A DNA stretch of 64,000 nt from Phytohabitans sp036906915 (GTDB lineage Bacteria > Actinomycetota > Actinomycetes > Mycobacteriales > Micromonosporaceae): positions 124,001 to 188,000 of the forward strand of contig NZ_JBAKHX010000005.1 of assembly GCF_036906915.1 (NCBI RefSeq). The letters run 5' to 3'. Positions 44,001-50,858 of the stretch are shown piece after piece (position 1 is the first letter of the stretch; each line of letters begins with the position of its first letter). Position numbers and translations under genes: made by a program. Under the pieces are notes generated by a model, which saw only the letters and a list, made by a program, of their open reading frames with translations, had not been told where the DNA came from and made no database searches.

Positions 44001-44549
44001 GACGTGGGTTTCACCGCGGCCTTCAACCACACCTTCGTGCAGCTCGCCGTCGCCCGTTTTCAGCCCAACAGCCTTGACAGCCTGTGGCTTTCGGAGGTGG
44101 TCAGGACGGACATGGTGCCCATCCTGCCCGAGCGGACCCTTACCGTGACCCGCGAGGCGGGCAAGTACGCGGTCAAGCTCAGCGGCCCGATCTCGTCCGC
44201 CACGGCCGTCAACCGCGTCGACCTGATCATCGAGCGGTGCCGCCGACCCGACGGGATGCCCGCCGAACAGGTGGATCTGGTCGAAGTCGGCGACGCGCTC
44301 GATGGTGTCGCGGCCTGGAAAAGGCTCACGTCGTTTCCGGCCGTGCCTGCCGGCCTGTCACCCAACCTGCATTGGGCATCACAGGTGTTCCTGCCCAATG
44401 GGCCGGGCGAGTTCCGGCTACGGGTCCGCGAGGTGGAACTGCTGCCCAACTCGGTCGCACAGCCCGGCATAAGTCTAAAGACCGGCACTGCCGGCGAAGT
44501 CAAGGAGCGGACTGTCTTCACCGATATCGTTGCGCTGCCCCAGCTTTAG
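41082..44549 (+). CDS. Large unrecognised protein (1155 aa)
   Basis: The ATG at 41082 overlaps the previous stop, with GGGAGG ahead; the in-frame start at 41055 is less likely. No signal peptide. The N-terminus MLWIAVPGGL leads into a strand-rich body. A Pro/Ala linker (PPTPPTPSAPPAATQPA) lies near residues 165-185. Later there are repeated beta-sandwich-like segments (RHYALRARVADIAGGGL, RLRVREVEL) and a C-terminal PGEFRLRVRE block. No enzymatic motif is seen. Size, strand content and tight coupling suggest a structural partner of the 889-aa protein. No family recognised. Confidence 0.75.
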   Translation: MSEMLWIAVPGGLKAGSALLRVLIVPKLDGGSLSAHGMAQWPPSQLLEGTVRVEVFAPGASADTPPVLTRDLTPAIPFQSGLWDELTDGMTVESGRSPQASPAPATLTVHATSRDAQAIASTLKGASQTPITTEQGHQSAAYASMVRTLLDTHWSGAEHPVDHRAAATSPPTPPTPSAPPAATQPAGFHRTVSLLREHPAVLRALGLIVELALDANDLSTLAGGTIRVRWPGHVAPLPAVVSPRTRFGAQFLPGSTANVDAGMVTLDRRDAAGSLLWDVATVDIDVSAGRLREAAVAMTARPSEPATLPALRSGGLQLVLRGRGEEMAERLNRATRMLPDVLAEDLTADDLLLGYRIDLLPQLGGSDWFSLQQREAVYRVHGRLADGGISDQFTVVESPQQFEEGHIKTNAAIHDDSGLHADEIVAAWRGWSLATPQPPFDLAPHATPPSRPGMNLSMSFKVASKTLPRLRFGRHYALRARVADIAGGGLEPGDPTPSRYQTPPIFYGRYEPMLAPGVALLDGVAPTDLDPGETVEHVVVRSDPAGGLDIAEYSTRFGYRLDDKRQVLPPSTTLAIAEQHGMFDRTEPRLTWDWARRGMRGGLPDPAAGGIALVDLGPDAPAVPAMNWQGQWPDLTPRTVHLTSMPSGRPQAAWQADGRLAVRVAPAERITLQLSTFPREGIIDEFALQAELPGVSMEAARQGRHPMLTPARTVTFVHAVQRPLRAPDTALKAHREPGQTFVTLHPDSPLLDPKSTAQLDITASWDDVTDAPVTSLVVGSDDSPQPQTLFRHEFGDTRHRTVNYTLSAVSRFRHYFRDSDPAAFTRVSKPPPVVVLNSCRPAPPVVRSARPAFEWVTTGNLDAPGAVLTRKRLSTRVRLTLQPPWHTTGVGELVGVIVRPDSDESSALDDFVSLVGHDPLYPSFGFLAGGPFAGDIISGSGAQRALRIAEAGADAVVKPHAPAFHSGEQSWLCDVGFTAAFNHTFVQLAVARFQPNSLDSLWLSEVVRTDMVPILPERTLTVTREAGKYAVKLSGPISSATAVNRVDLIIERCRRPDGMPAEQVDLVEVGDALDGVAAWKRLTSFPAVPAGLSPNLHWASQVFLPNGPGEFRLRVREVELLPNSVAQPGISLKTGTAGEVKERTVFTDIVALPQL

Positions 44550-44631
44550 GCGGAAATGGCGTTTCCGGCAACTACCGGTGTTCGCGGTGACAGCATGAAA
44601 GTGTCTCTGTTCTGACGCGGGGGAGAGCCCA

Positions 44632-46392
44632 ATGGCAGACGATTGGCAGGCAAGAGCCCATGGCCCGGACAGGGCACAGCCCGGTGGCGGCCCTGGGCGC
44701 CGCGAATTGATTTTGATCGGTGCTCCGGACGCCGAACTCCGTATCACGCCAAGCAGAGCGATGTCGCTTTCTGGCGCGCCGCTTGGGGTGCTGGAGTCGG
44801 TCGCCGCCTCGCAAGAGGTGACGATCCGGCCTCTGTTCGGCGTGTCCGAGGAACGGATCCTAGCCGGCAGGCCGGCGGATACGGTCGAGACGGTCGAGAG
44901 CGCATCGCTCGCACCGGTCATGGCGCGTTTCTATCAGGTCGACGCACCTGACGAGCAGCTCGACGAGCTCGCCGCGCGGTTGCGCGACAGTCCCGCCGTG
45001 GAGGCCGCCTATGTCAAGCCGGCCGCGGATCTGGCCGTGCTGGCACCGGAAAGGACGGCCGAACGGCTCAACGACATGATGCCGTCCGGTCCCGACGCGC
45101 CCCCGGTGACGCCCGATTTCACCTCCCAGCAGGGTTACCTGAACGCGGCGCCGGCCGGAGTGGACGCCCACTGGGCGTGGACCCAGCCGGGTGGCCGGGG
45201 TGCCGGCGTGCGGGTGATCGACTGTGAGTGGGGCTGGCGCTTCACCCACGAGGACCTCACCCAAAATCAGGGCGGGGTGGTCGCCGGGACCGCGGATCAG
45301 ATCCCTGACAGCCGCTCGACCCACCACGGCACCGCCGTGCTCGGCGAAATCAGCGGCGACGTTAGCAGTGTCGGGGTCACCGGGATCTCGCCGGACGCGG
45401 TAATCAGCGCCTCGGCGTTCTCGGTGCCGACCGCCGACGCGATCAAGGCCGCCGCCGACCGGCTCGGCCCGGGCGACATTCTGTTGCTCGAGATCCATCG
45501 CGGCGGCCCTAGATACCCCGGTGGCGACACCCAGCTCGGGTTCATCGCCGTCGAATGGTGGCCCGACGACTACACGGCGATCCGCTACGCCGTTTCGCGC
45601 GGGATCGTCGTCGTGGAGGCGGCCGGCAACGGCTTCCAGAACCTCGACGACCCCATCTACGACACCCCGCAGTCCGGCTTCCCGGACTGGTGGCGCAATC
45701 CGTTCCGGCGAGCCGAGCTGGACTCCGGCGCGGTCGTCGTCGGTGCCGGCGCGCCGCCGTCGGGCAACTTCGGCCCGGACCGCTCCCGGCTGGACTTCTC
45801 GAACTTCGGCGCCTGTGTCGACGCGCAGGGTTGGGGCCGCGAGGTCGTCACCACCGGCTACGGCGACCTGCAGAGCGGCCCGACCGTCGACGTCTGGTAC
45901 ACCAAGCAATTCAGCGGTACGTCCAGCGCGTCGCCGATCGTGGTGGGTGCGCTGGCGTGCGTGCAGGGCGTGCTGCGTGCACAGGGCAGGGTGCCGCTGT
46001 CGCCGGCGAGGGCCCGAGAGTTGTTGCGGGCCACGGGTTCCCCGCAGCAGGACTCGTCTGAACGACCCGCCACGCAGCGGATCGGCAACCGTCCGGACCT
46101 GCGCCAGCTGATCCCGGCCGCGCTGGAAACGGGGAGCTGGACCGGTGTCCAGTTCAGCGGGCAGGTCGCGGCGAACGCGACGCAAAGCTGGTTCACCTTC
46201 CAGTGGCCGGCGCACTGGCACGTGCTGTGGTCGGTGGTCCCGACAAGTCCGCGCCCGGGCGCCCCGCAGCTGCGGTATCGCACGCGGGTCGAGCGAGCAA
46301 GCGACTTCCACGCCACGTACTGGATCGAGATCACAAACCTGGTTGACGCACCGGTGGACTTCGAGGCCCGCTTCGTCGTCCTCGGCTGGTGA
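44632..46392 (+). CDS. Subtilisin-like (S8) serine protease with C-terminal accessory domain
   Basis: 586 aa, ATG at 44632 after GGGGGAGAG. No signal peptide. An N-terminal pro-like region (30-150) precedes the catalytic domain with Asp197 (VIDCEW), His232 (THHGTA), the oxyanion Asn in EAAGNG near 331 and Ser431 in SGTSSASP. The Asp motif lacks the usual DxG/DTG, but all triad residues are present. Residues about 500-586 form a separate domain (SWFTFQWPAHWHVLWSVVP, ...DFEARFVVL) nearly repeated as a stand-alone protein in the next gene. The missing signal is odd for a subtilase. It may act inside the cell, be delivered by another route or be released on lysis. Confidence 0.87.
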   Translation: MADDWQARAHGPDRAQPGGGPGRRELILIGAPDAELRITPSRAMSLSGAPLGVLESVAASQEVTIRPLFGVSEERILAGRPADTVETVESASLAPVMARFYQVDAPDEQLDELAARLRDSPAVEAAYVKPAADLAVLAPERTAERLNDMMPSGPDAPPVTPDFTSQQGYLNAAPAGVDAHWAWTQPGGRGAGVRVIDCEWGWRFTHEDLTQNQGGVVAGTADQIPDSRSTHHGTAVLGEISGDVSSVGVTGISPDAVISASAFSVPTADAIKAAADRLGPGDILLLEIHRGGPRYPGGDTQLGFIAVEWWPDDYTAIRYAVSRGIVVVEAAGNGFQNLDDPIYDTPQSGFPDWWRNPFRRAELDSGAVVVGAGAPPSGNFGPDRSRLDFSNFGACVDAQGWGREVVTTGYGDLQSGPTVDVWYTKQFSGTSSASPIVVGALACVQGVLRAQGRVPLSPARARELLRATGSPQQDSSERPATQRIGNRPDLRQLIPAALETGSWTGVQFSGQVAANATQSWFTFQWPAHWHVLWSVVPTSPRPGAPQLRYRTRVERASDFHATYWIEITNLVDAPVDFEARFVVLGW

Positions 46393-46415
46393 CCTTTACC
46401 AAAAGGAGACGCACA

Positions 46416-46670
46416 ATGCGTATCGGAACCCAGTTCACCGGATCGCTCGACGCCGGTCAGAGCGGCAGCTGGTTCACCCACTCCTGGCCCCAGGAGTGGC
46501 ATGTGCTGTGGCACGTCATGCCGCTCACCCCGGCGCAGGGCGCGCCGGGGGTCGAGTGGGACGTCGAGGTCGAGCGGGCCGACGCGGCGAAGGTGACCTA
46601 CTGGTTCACCATCCGCAATCTCAGCAACGCGCCCATGAACTTCGAGGCCCGCTACGCGGTCATGAACTGA
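46416..46670 (+). CDS. Stand-alone copy of the protease C-terminal domain
   Basis: 84 aa from ATG at 46416 with AAAAGGAG ahead. It aligns along its length with the last 85 residues of the upstream S8 protease: SWFTHSWPQEWHVLWHVMP against SWFTFQWPAHWHVLWSVVP, YWFTIRNLSNAPMNFEARY against YWIEITNLVDAPVDFEARF. This is a tandem duplication of one small Trp-rich beta domain, once fused and once free. A free copy could be a subunit that shares a binding surface with the protease, or an inhibitor or immunity-like partner that competes for it. I do not recognise the fold. Confidence 0.75.
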   Translation: MRIGTQFTGSLDAGQSGSWFTHSWPQEWHVLWHVMPLTPAQGAPGVEWDVEVERADAAKVTYWFTIRNLSNAPMNFEARYAVMN

Positions 46671-46683
46671 GGGAGGGCAAGCC

Positions 46684-46914
46684 GTGAAGAAGCGCATCAC
46701 CAACGACGGCCAGCCGGTCGACGCGGGTTCCGCTCCCGTCAACGGCCCTACAACGCCCCGATCGTCCACAATAGACGATACTGCCCGTGACGGCGGATCG
46801 CCGCCGGCCTGGCTGGTGGACGGCATCGCGGCGGCCGGCGGCCTGATGTCCGCGCCGTCAACACCGCGCAGTGGCGGCGCGGCCCGCAACGCCGGAGGCC
46901 CACCCGGACGTTAG
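46684..46914 (+). CDS. Small Gly/Pro/Ser-rich ORF
   Basis: 76 aa from GTG at 46684, preceded by GAGGGAGGG, 13 bases after the domain-copy gene. The product is low in complexity (SAPVNGPTTPRSST, GGAARNAGGPPGR) with one short hydrophobic patch (PAWLVDGIAAAGGLM). The strong ribosome site and position before a terminator support translation. No family or function recognised. It could be a disordered tail protein or a peptide precursor. Confidence 0.45.
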   Translation: MKKRITNDGQPVDAGSAPVNGPTTPRSSTIDDTARDGGSPPAWLVDGIAAAGGLMSAPSTPRSGGAARNAGGPPGR

Positions 46915-46923
46915 ACGATCGTG

Positions 46924-46972
46924 ACCGGGTGTGCCCCCGCCGTCCTCTGACGTTCGGCGGCGCACACCCGGT
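46924..46972 (+). terminator. Strong hairpin terminator ending the operon
   Basis: ACCGGGTGTGC (46924-46934) is perfectly complementary to GCACACCCGGT (46962-46972), and an inner CCGCCG/CGGCGG pair (46937-46942 with 46955-46960) extends the stem to 17 pairs with a two/one-base bulge. It starts 10 bases after the small ORF's stop. There is no T-run, as is usual in actinomycetes. It separates the 37-47 kb operon from the M4 protease gene. Confidence 0.72.
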
Positions 46973-47002
46973 TCGCGTCCTGGTTCAGCAAGCGTCCACG
47001 AG

Positions 47003-47022
47003 TTTGAGAAGTGTCACTCAAA
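47003..47022. promoter_or_regulatory. Inverted repeat TTTGAG-N8-CTCAAA upstream of the M4 protease
   Basis: A perfect 6-bp dyad with an eight-base spacer lies 32 bases before the protease start and just after the terminator. That is a good place for an operator or for the promoter of an independent transcript. No convincing sigma-factor boxes were found. Confidence 0.35.
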
Positions 47023-47053
47023 TGCGGCAAGACGTCCTGAGAGGAGCAGTACC

Positions 47054-48745
47054 GTGGCCGAGAACGGTCTGAAGACCTTTTCCATGCACAGCAGCGACGA
47101 CAAGTACGAGCGCACCGTCGCCACCATATCCGGGGAGCTGGCAGATGCCGACCGGTCGCTCCCCGCGGAGCTTGCGCCGGAGAATCAGGATCCGGAGACC
47201 GTGGCCCGGCGCTATCTCAACCAGATGATCGCCAGTCCGGCGGTGCCCTCCCTCACCGCGGCTCCGGCTGAGACCGCGACGTACTACCAGACCGTCGCCA
47301 CCGAGGCGGTGCCGTTGACCGGTACGAAGGTGGTCAAGTTCGCGCAGTACCTGCACCACATCCCGGTCTACGGCTCACTCATCACGATCGAGTTGGACGA
47401 CGACAACTCGCTGCTGTCGGTCAACTCCGCGCTCGGTGAGCCCGAAAAGGTCGACCCCGTCGCCAGCGTCTCCCCGGCGCGGGCCAAGGAGGTGATCGCC
47501 GAGGACGGCGGGGCGTTCTCGCCACCTGCGGAGCTGCCGCGCCTCTACTACTACTTCGACGACCGCAAGCGGCGGGGCACTTGGCGGCTGGTGTACATCG
47601 CGAAGAACGTGCGGCGAGAAGCCGCCGGAAATGGGGCCGCTTCGTCGATGCCGCAGCTGTTCGACTACGTGATTGACGCGCACGGCAAGGGTGAGCTCAT
47701 CGCGCGGCTGCCCCGCTCGCAGTCGGTCACCTGGAGGCCGGAGGAACTGGAGACGGCTGACGCGCTCGGCAAGCCGCGGCACATCCGGGCAGAGCACAAC
47801 GAGAGCGGCAAACACCGGTTGAGCGACACGGTCCGCCATGTACAAACCCACAACTTCAACTTCCGCGATATCGCCCGCGGCGACGGCATCCTGCCGGGCG
47901 ACATCGTGGTCAACCCACCCAAGCCGTGGGACACCGGTGCGATCAGCGCCCACGCCAATGCCGAGGAGGTCGTCGACTTCCTGTTCCAAGAGCTGCACCG
48001 CAACGGCCTGGACAATCTCGGTAGCCCAGTGGTGTCCAGCATCAACTGCACCTTCCGAAACGCGAACCCGGCCAACAAGGAATGGCGGAACGCGGCCTGG
48101 ATCGGCACCCAGATGGTTTACGGCCAACGCATGGTCAACGGCAAGCTCCGCTCCTATGCCGTGGCAAAGGACGTGGTCGCGCACGAGATCATCCACGGGC
48201 TCACCGACCACACAGCCCGACTGGAGTACCGGCGCGAGTCTGGGGCCCTGAACGAGTCGTACTCTGACATCCTCGGAATCATCATCTCCAACCGACACCT
48301 GCCCGACATCGGCGACTGGAACTGGGAGTTGGGTGAGGATCTCGACGGGACCGGTGTGCCCATTCGCGATCTAAGCGATCCCACCCTGCATGGCCAACCA
48401 GCGCACATGGACGACTTCCGCCAGCTGAATCCTGGCGAGGTGCCCAGCGACGCCAACGACCATGGCTTCGTCCACGTCAACAGCGGCATCCACAACAAGG
48501 CCGCGCACAACCTCATCACTTCGAAGGCGTCCACCGGGAAGTTTCTCTTCACACCGCACGAGGTGGCGGCGTTGTTCTACCTCGCCTTGTCCCAGCGCCT
48601 GACTCGCACTTCGGGTTTCAGCGCGAGCCGCCGGGGTGTTGTCCTGTCCGCCCTGACGCTGTTTCGCAATGATCCGCAGGCGACCAGGACCAAGAAACTC
48701 GCCGCCATCGCCAAGGCCTTCGACGACGTAGGAATCACCGCCTAG
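47054..48745 (+). CDS. M4-family (thermolysin-like) metalloprotease without a signal peptide
   Basis: 563 aa from GTG at 47054 with AGGAG eight bases ahead. Residues 50-190 look like the FTP/PepSY propeptide of this family (LHHIPVYGSLITIELDD, VSPARAKEVIAED). The catalytic domain has zinc-binding His377 and His381 with Glu378 in VVAHEIIHGLT, the third ligand Glu401 in GALNESYSD, and His480 in VNSGIHNKAAH, so the active site is complete. The N-terminus is polar with no secretion signal. A few M4 enzymes (protealysin type) also lack one, but those have a short propeptide. The gene follows the S8 operon after a terminator. Confidence 0.87.
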   Translation: MAENGLKTFSMHSSDDKYERTVATISGELADADRSLPAELAPENQDPETVARRYLNQMIASPAVPSLTAAPAETATYYQTVATEAVPLTGTKVVKFAQYLHHIPVYGSLITIELDDDNSLLSVNSALGEPEKVDPVASVSPARAKEVIAEDGGAFSPPAELPRLYYYFDDRKRRGTWRLVYIAKNVRREAAGNGAASSMPQLFDYVIDAHGKGELIARLPRSQSVTWRPEELETADALGKPRHIRAEHNESGKHRLSDTVRHVQTHNFNFRDIARGDGILPGDIVVNPPKPWDTGAISAHANAEEVVDFLFQELHRNGLDNLGSPVVSSINCTFRNANPANKEWRNAAWIGTQMVYGQRMVNGKLRSYAVAKDVVAHEIIHGLTDHTARLEYRRESGALNESYSDILGIIISNRHLPDIGDWNWELGEDLDGTGVPIRDLSDPTLHGQPAHMDDFRQLNPGEVPSDANDHGFVHVNSGIHNKAAHNLITSKASTGKFLFTPHEVAALFYLALSQRLTRTSGFSASRRGVVLSALTLFRNDPQATRTKKLAAIAKAFDDVGITA

Positions 48746-48783
48746 CACGGCTGGGAGCCCGTTGCCGGACGCACGGGAGAAGC

Positions 48784-49047
48784 GCGAAGGCGCCCCTGGA
48801 GACCCACGCCGCGGGCAACTACAACCGGACGGCCACGGGCCTGCTCCAAGCCGTCCCGGGCACCAGCTCCGCGGGCCACATGACGTTCGGGCCGAACCAC
48901 ACCTTCGCTCCCGGTTCGTACAACGTGGAGTTCGTGATGCGGTCGAACAACGGTCACCGGATCCAGTGTGAGGTCGATGTCCGGCAGGTGCGCGTCGTAC
49001 TGCTTTTGCACGCCCTGGGCATCGCGCACTTGAGGTTGACACTGTGA
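48784..49047 (+). pseudogene. Remnant of a beta-sandwich-type domain
   Basis: A frame without stops or a sensible start encodes ETHAAGNYNRTATGLLQA, then GHMTFGPNHTFAPGSYNVEFVM and GHRIQCEVDVRQ, before drifting into unrelated sequence and stopping at 49047. The central piece reads like part of a secreted beta-sandwich or carbohydrate-binding-type domain. With no start codon or ribosome site, this is best read as a decayed gene fragment. Function unknown. Confidence 0.3.
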
Positions 49048-49062
49048 CAAGGTCTTCACTGG

Positions 49063-49758
49063 GTGCAGGAGGTGGTCCCCATCAGCTCGACCCACAGGAA
49101 TTCACAGGTCACGCGCTTGCTCGACGCGTTGGGCGCCGGAAACCCGTCGACGCGGCTCCAGGCGGCCCTGGCGGCTGGTAGGCACGCCGACCCTGGTCTC
49201 GTTGGTGAGCTTGTGGCGCGGTGCGCGATCGAGCCCGACTTCTTCGTGCGGGACATGCTTACCTGGGCGTTGACCCGCCTCCCGTCGGAGGTCACGGTGC
49301 CCAGGCTCCGCACGGAGCTTGGCTCCGAGTGCGCTCAGGCCCGAAGCCAGGCGTTGCATACGCTGTCAAAGATCGGCGATGGCGAGGCGTGGCCCGCGAT
49401 CACGCGGTCGTTGTTGCACGACGCCGACGACGAGGTCGCGCGGAGCGCATGGCGTGCTGCCGTCGTCCTCGTGCCCGCTGGCGAAGAGAAGGGACTGGCT
49501 GAGGAGCTAGCCGCACAACTCAGTCGCGGCGACCGGAAGGTGCAACTGAGTCTCAGCCGAGCACTCGTCGCACTCGGAGACGTGATCGAGCCGGTCCTGC
49601 AGACCGCACTGGCCGGTGACGACCCGGCAGTGCGTGCGCATGCCCGCGCCACCCAGCGGCTCCTGCTCGACCCGGATGCCGGGTTCGACTCATCCGTCGA
49701 CGAGGCGAAACGGATCGTCGCGCTCGGTCCGGAACGCATCGAGGGTGCCGCGTGCTGA
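49063..49758 (+). CDS. HEAT-repeat protein
   Basis: 231 aa of paired helices with the HEAT rhythm (AALAAGRHADPGLVGELVARC, FVRDMLTWALTRLP, ARSQALHTLSKIGDGEAWP, VQLSLSRALVALGD). The start is uncertain: GTG at 49063 or GTG at 49072, neither with a strong ribosome site. Its last seven bases overlap the start of the MerR-HEAT gene, so they are translated together. HEAT solenoids bind proteins. A likely role is as partner of the MerR-family protein, either modulating it or carrying a shared ligand surface. Confidence 0.75.
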   Translation: MQEVVPISSTHRNSQVTRLLDALGAGNPSTRLQAALAAGRHADPGLVGELVARCAIEPDFFVRDMLTWALTRLPSEVTVPRLRTELGSECAQARSQALHTLSKIGDGEAWPAITRSLLHDADDEVARSAWRAAVVLVPAGEEKGLAEELAAQLSRGDRKVQLSLSRALVALGDVIEPVLQTALAGDDPAVRAHARATQRLLLDPDAGFDSSVDEAKRIVALGPERIEGAAC

Positions 49759-50765
49759 TCGGCGAGGTGGCACGCCGCTCGGGCGTGAGTACCCGGATGC
49801 TCAGGCACTACGACTCCCTCGGGCTGGTGCGACCGACAGGCCGCACGGTGGGTGGCTACCGCGAGTACTCCGCCGAGGACATTCGCCGGATTTTCCATGT
49901 AGAGAGTCTGCGGTCGCTGGGATTGTCGCTGCGACAAATCGCGCGCGCTCTGGCCGATCCCGCCTTCGCACCGTCGGCACTGGTCGGTGACCTCATCCGA
50001 CGAACCGAAGACCGACTGAAGCGGGAGCAGGAGTTACTCGAGCGACTCCGTACTGTCGATGCCTTGGCGCCCTGCGGCTGGCAGGACGTCCTGCACATCG
50101 TCGAGCTCCTGCAGGGGCTCAACTCGCCCAGTGCCGCGCGCCGGCAGCAAAGCGTCCTGGCCTCGGCCGAGGACGTGCCGGTTCCCGCCGAGTTGCTGGC
50201 TGGGGCGGTCCTCGCCGAATCCGATCCGAACGTCGCCGGCGCGCTGCGGTGGGCCCTCGCGCGAGCGGGCGGTGACGGGTTGGCGAGCGTGGCATCCGGC
50301 CTGTATTCAGAGAACGTCGACATCCGGCGGCGCGCGGTCCTGGCGATCGCCGAGATGCCCGGTGACGAGGCGACCGCGGTGCTCGCGGACGCACTCGAAG
50401 ACTCGGACACCACGGTTCGCAGGCACGCTGCTCTGGCATTGGGTACGCGTGGCGCGACCGCGGCCGTGGCGACACTCGTCGCCATGGTGGTCGAGGGCAC
50501 GAACGACGTCGAGGCGGCCGAGGTCCTGGGCGCATTGTCACTGGACCCAGGGTGCGCGGACCCGATCATGAGTGCACTGGTCGACGAGCTCGCCGCACAC
50601 CCCGCAGACCCCGCGGTGCGGATACGCCTTGCCCAGGCATTCGCCGAGATGCCGGCGACCCTCGCGCAGGGCGTCCTGCGGCAACTGGCCCACGACGAGG
50701 ATCGGGCGGTCGCCCTCATCGCCTCGACCCTCGTGGGAATGCTCGAAGAACGGTCCAACGGCTGA
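49752..50765 (+). CDS. MerR-family regulator fused to HEAT repeats
   Basis: 337 aa, GTG start overlapping the preceding HEAT gene. Residues 1-70 are a clear MerR DNA-binding head (LIGEVARRSGVSTRMLRHYDSLGLVRPT, YREYSAEDIRRI), followed by a coiled-coil (DLIRRTEDRLKREQELLERL) for dimerisation. The rest (about 125-330) is a HEAT-type solenoid (RRRAVLAIAEMPGDEATAVLADALEDSD, TVRRHAALALG). MerR proteins normally end in a small ligand domain, so this fusion replaces it with a protein-binding scaffold. Probable targets are this gene pair itself and neighbours, since MerR operators often lie nearby. Confidence 0.87.
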   Translation: MLIGEVARRSGVSTRMLRHYDSLGLVRPTGRTVGGYREYSAEDIRRIFHVESLRSLGLSLRQIARALADPAFAPSALVGDLIRRTEDRLKREQELLERLRTVDALAPCGWQDVLHIVELLQGLNSPSAARRQQSVLASAEDVPVPAELLAGAVLAESDPNVAGALRWALARAGGDGLASVASGLYSENVDIRRRAVLAIAEMPGDEATAVLADALEDSDTTVRRHAALALGTRGATAAVATLVAMVVEGTNDVEAAEVLGALSLDPGCADPIMSALVDELAAHPADPAVRIRLAQAFAEMPATLAQGVLRQLAHDEDRAVALIASTLVGMLEERSNG

Positions 50766-50858
50766 ACCCCTGGCGGATTGTCTCAGCCCGTCCCGGTGGC
50801 TGCAGTCGTTTCCCGCGTACTCGCCACGATGGATCGCGCCGTGTTCACCATCGAGGCT

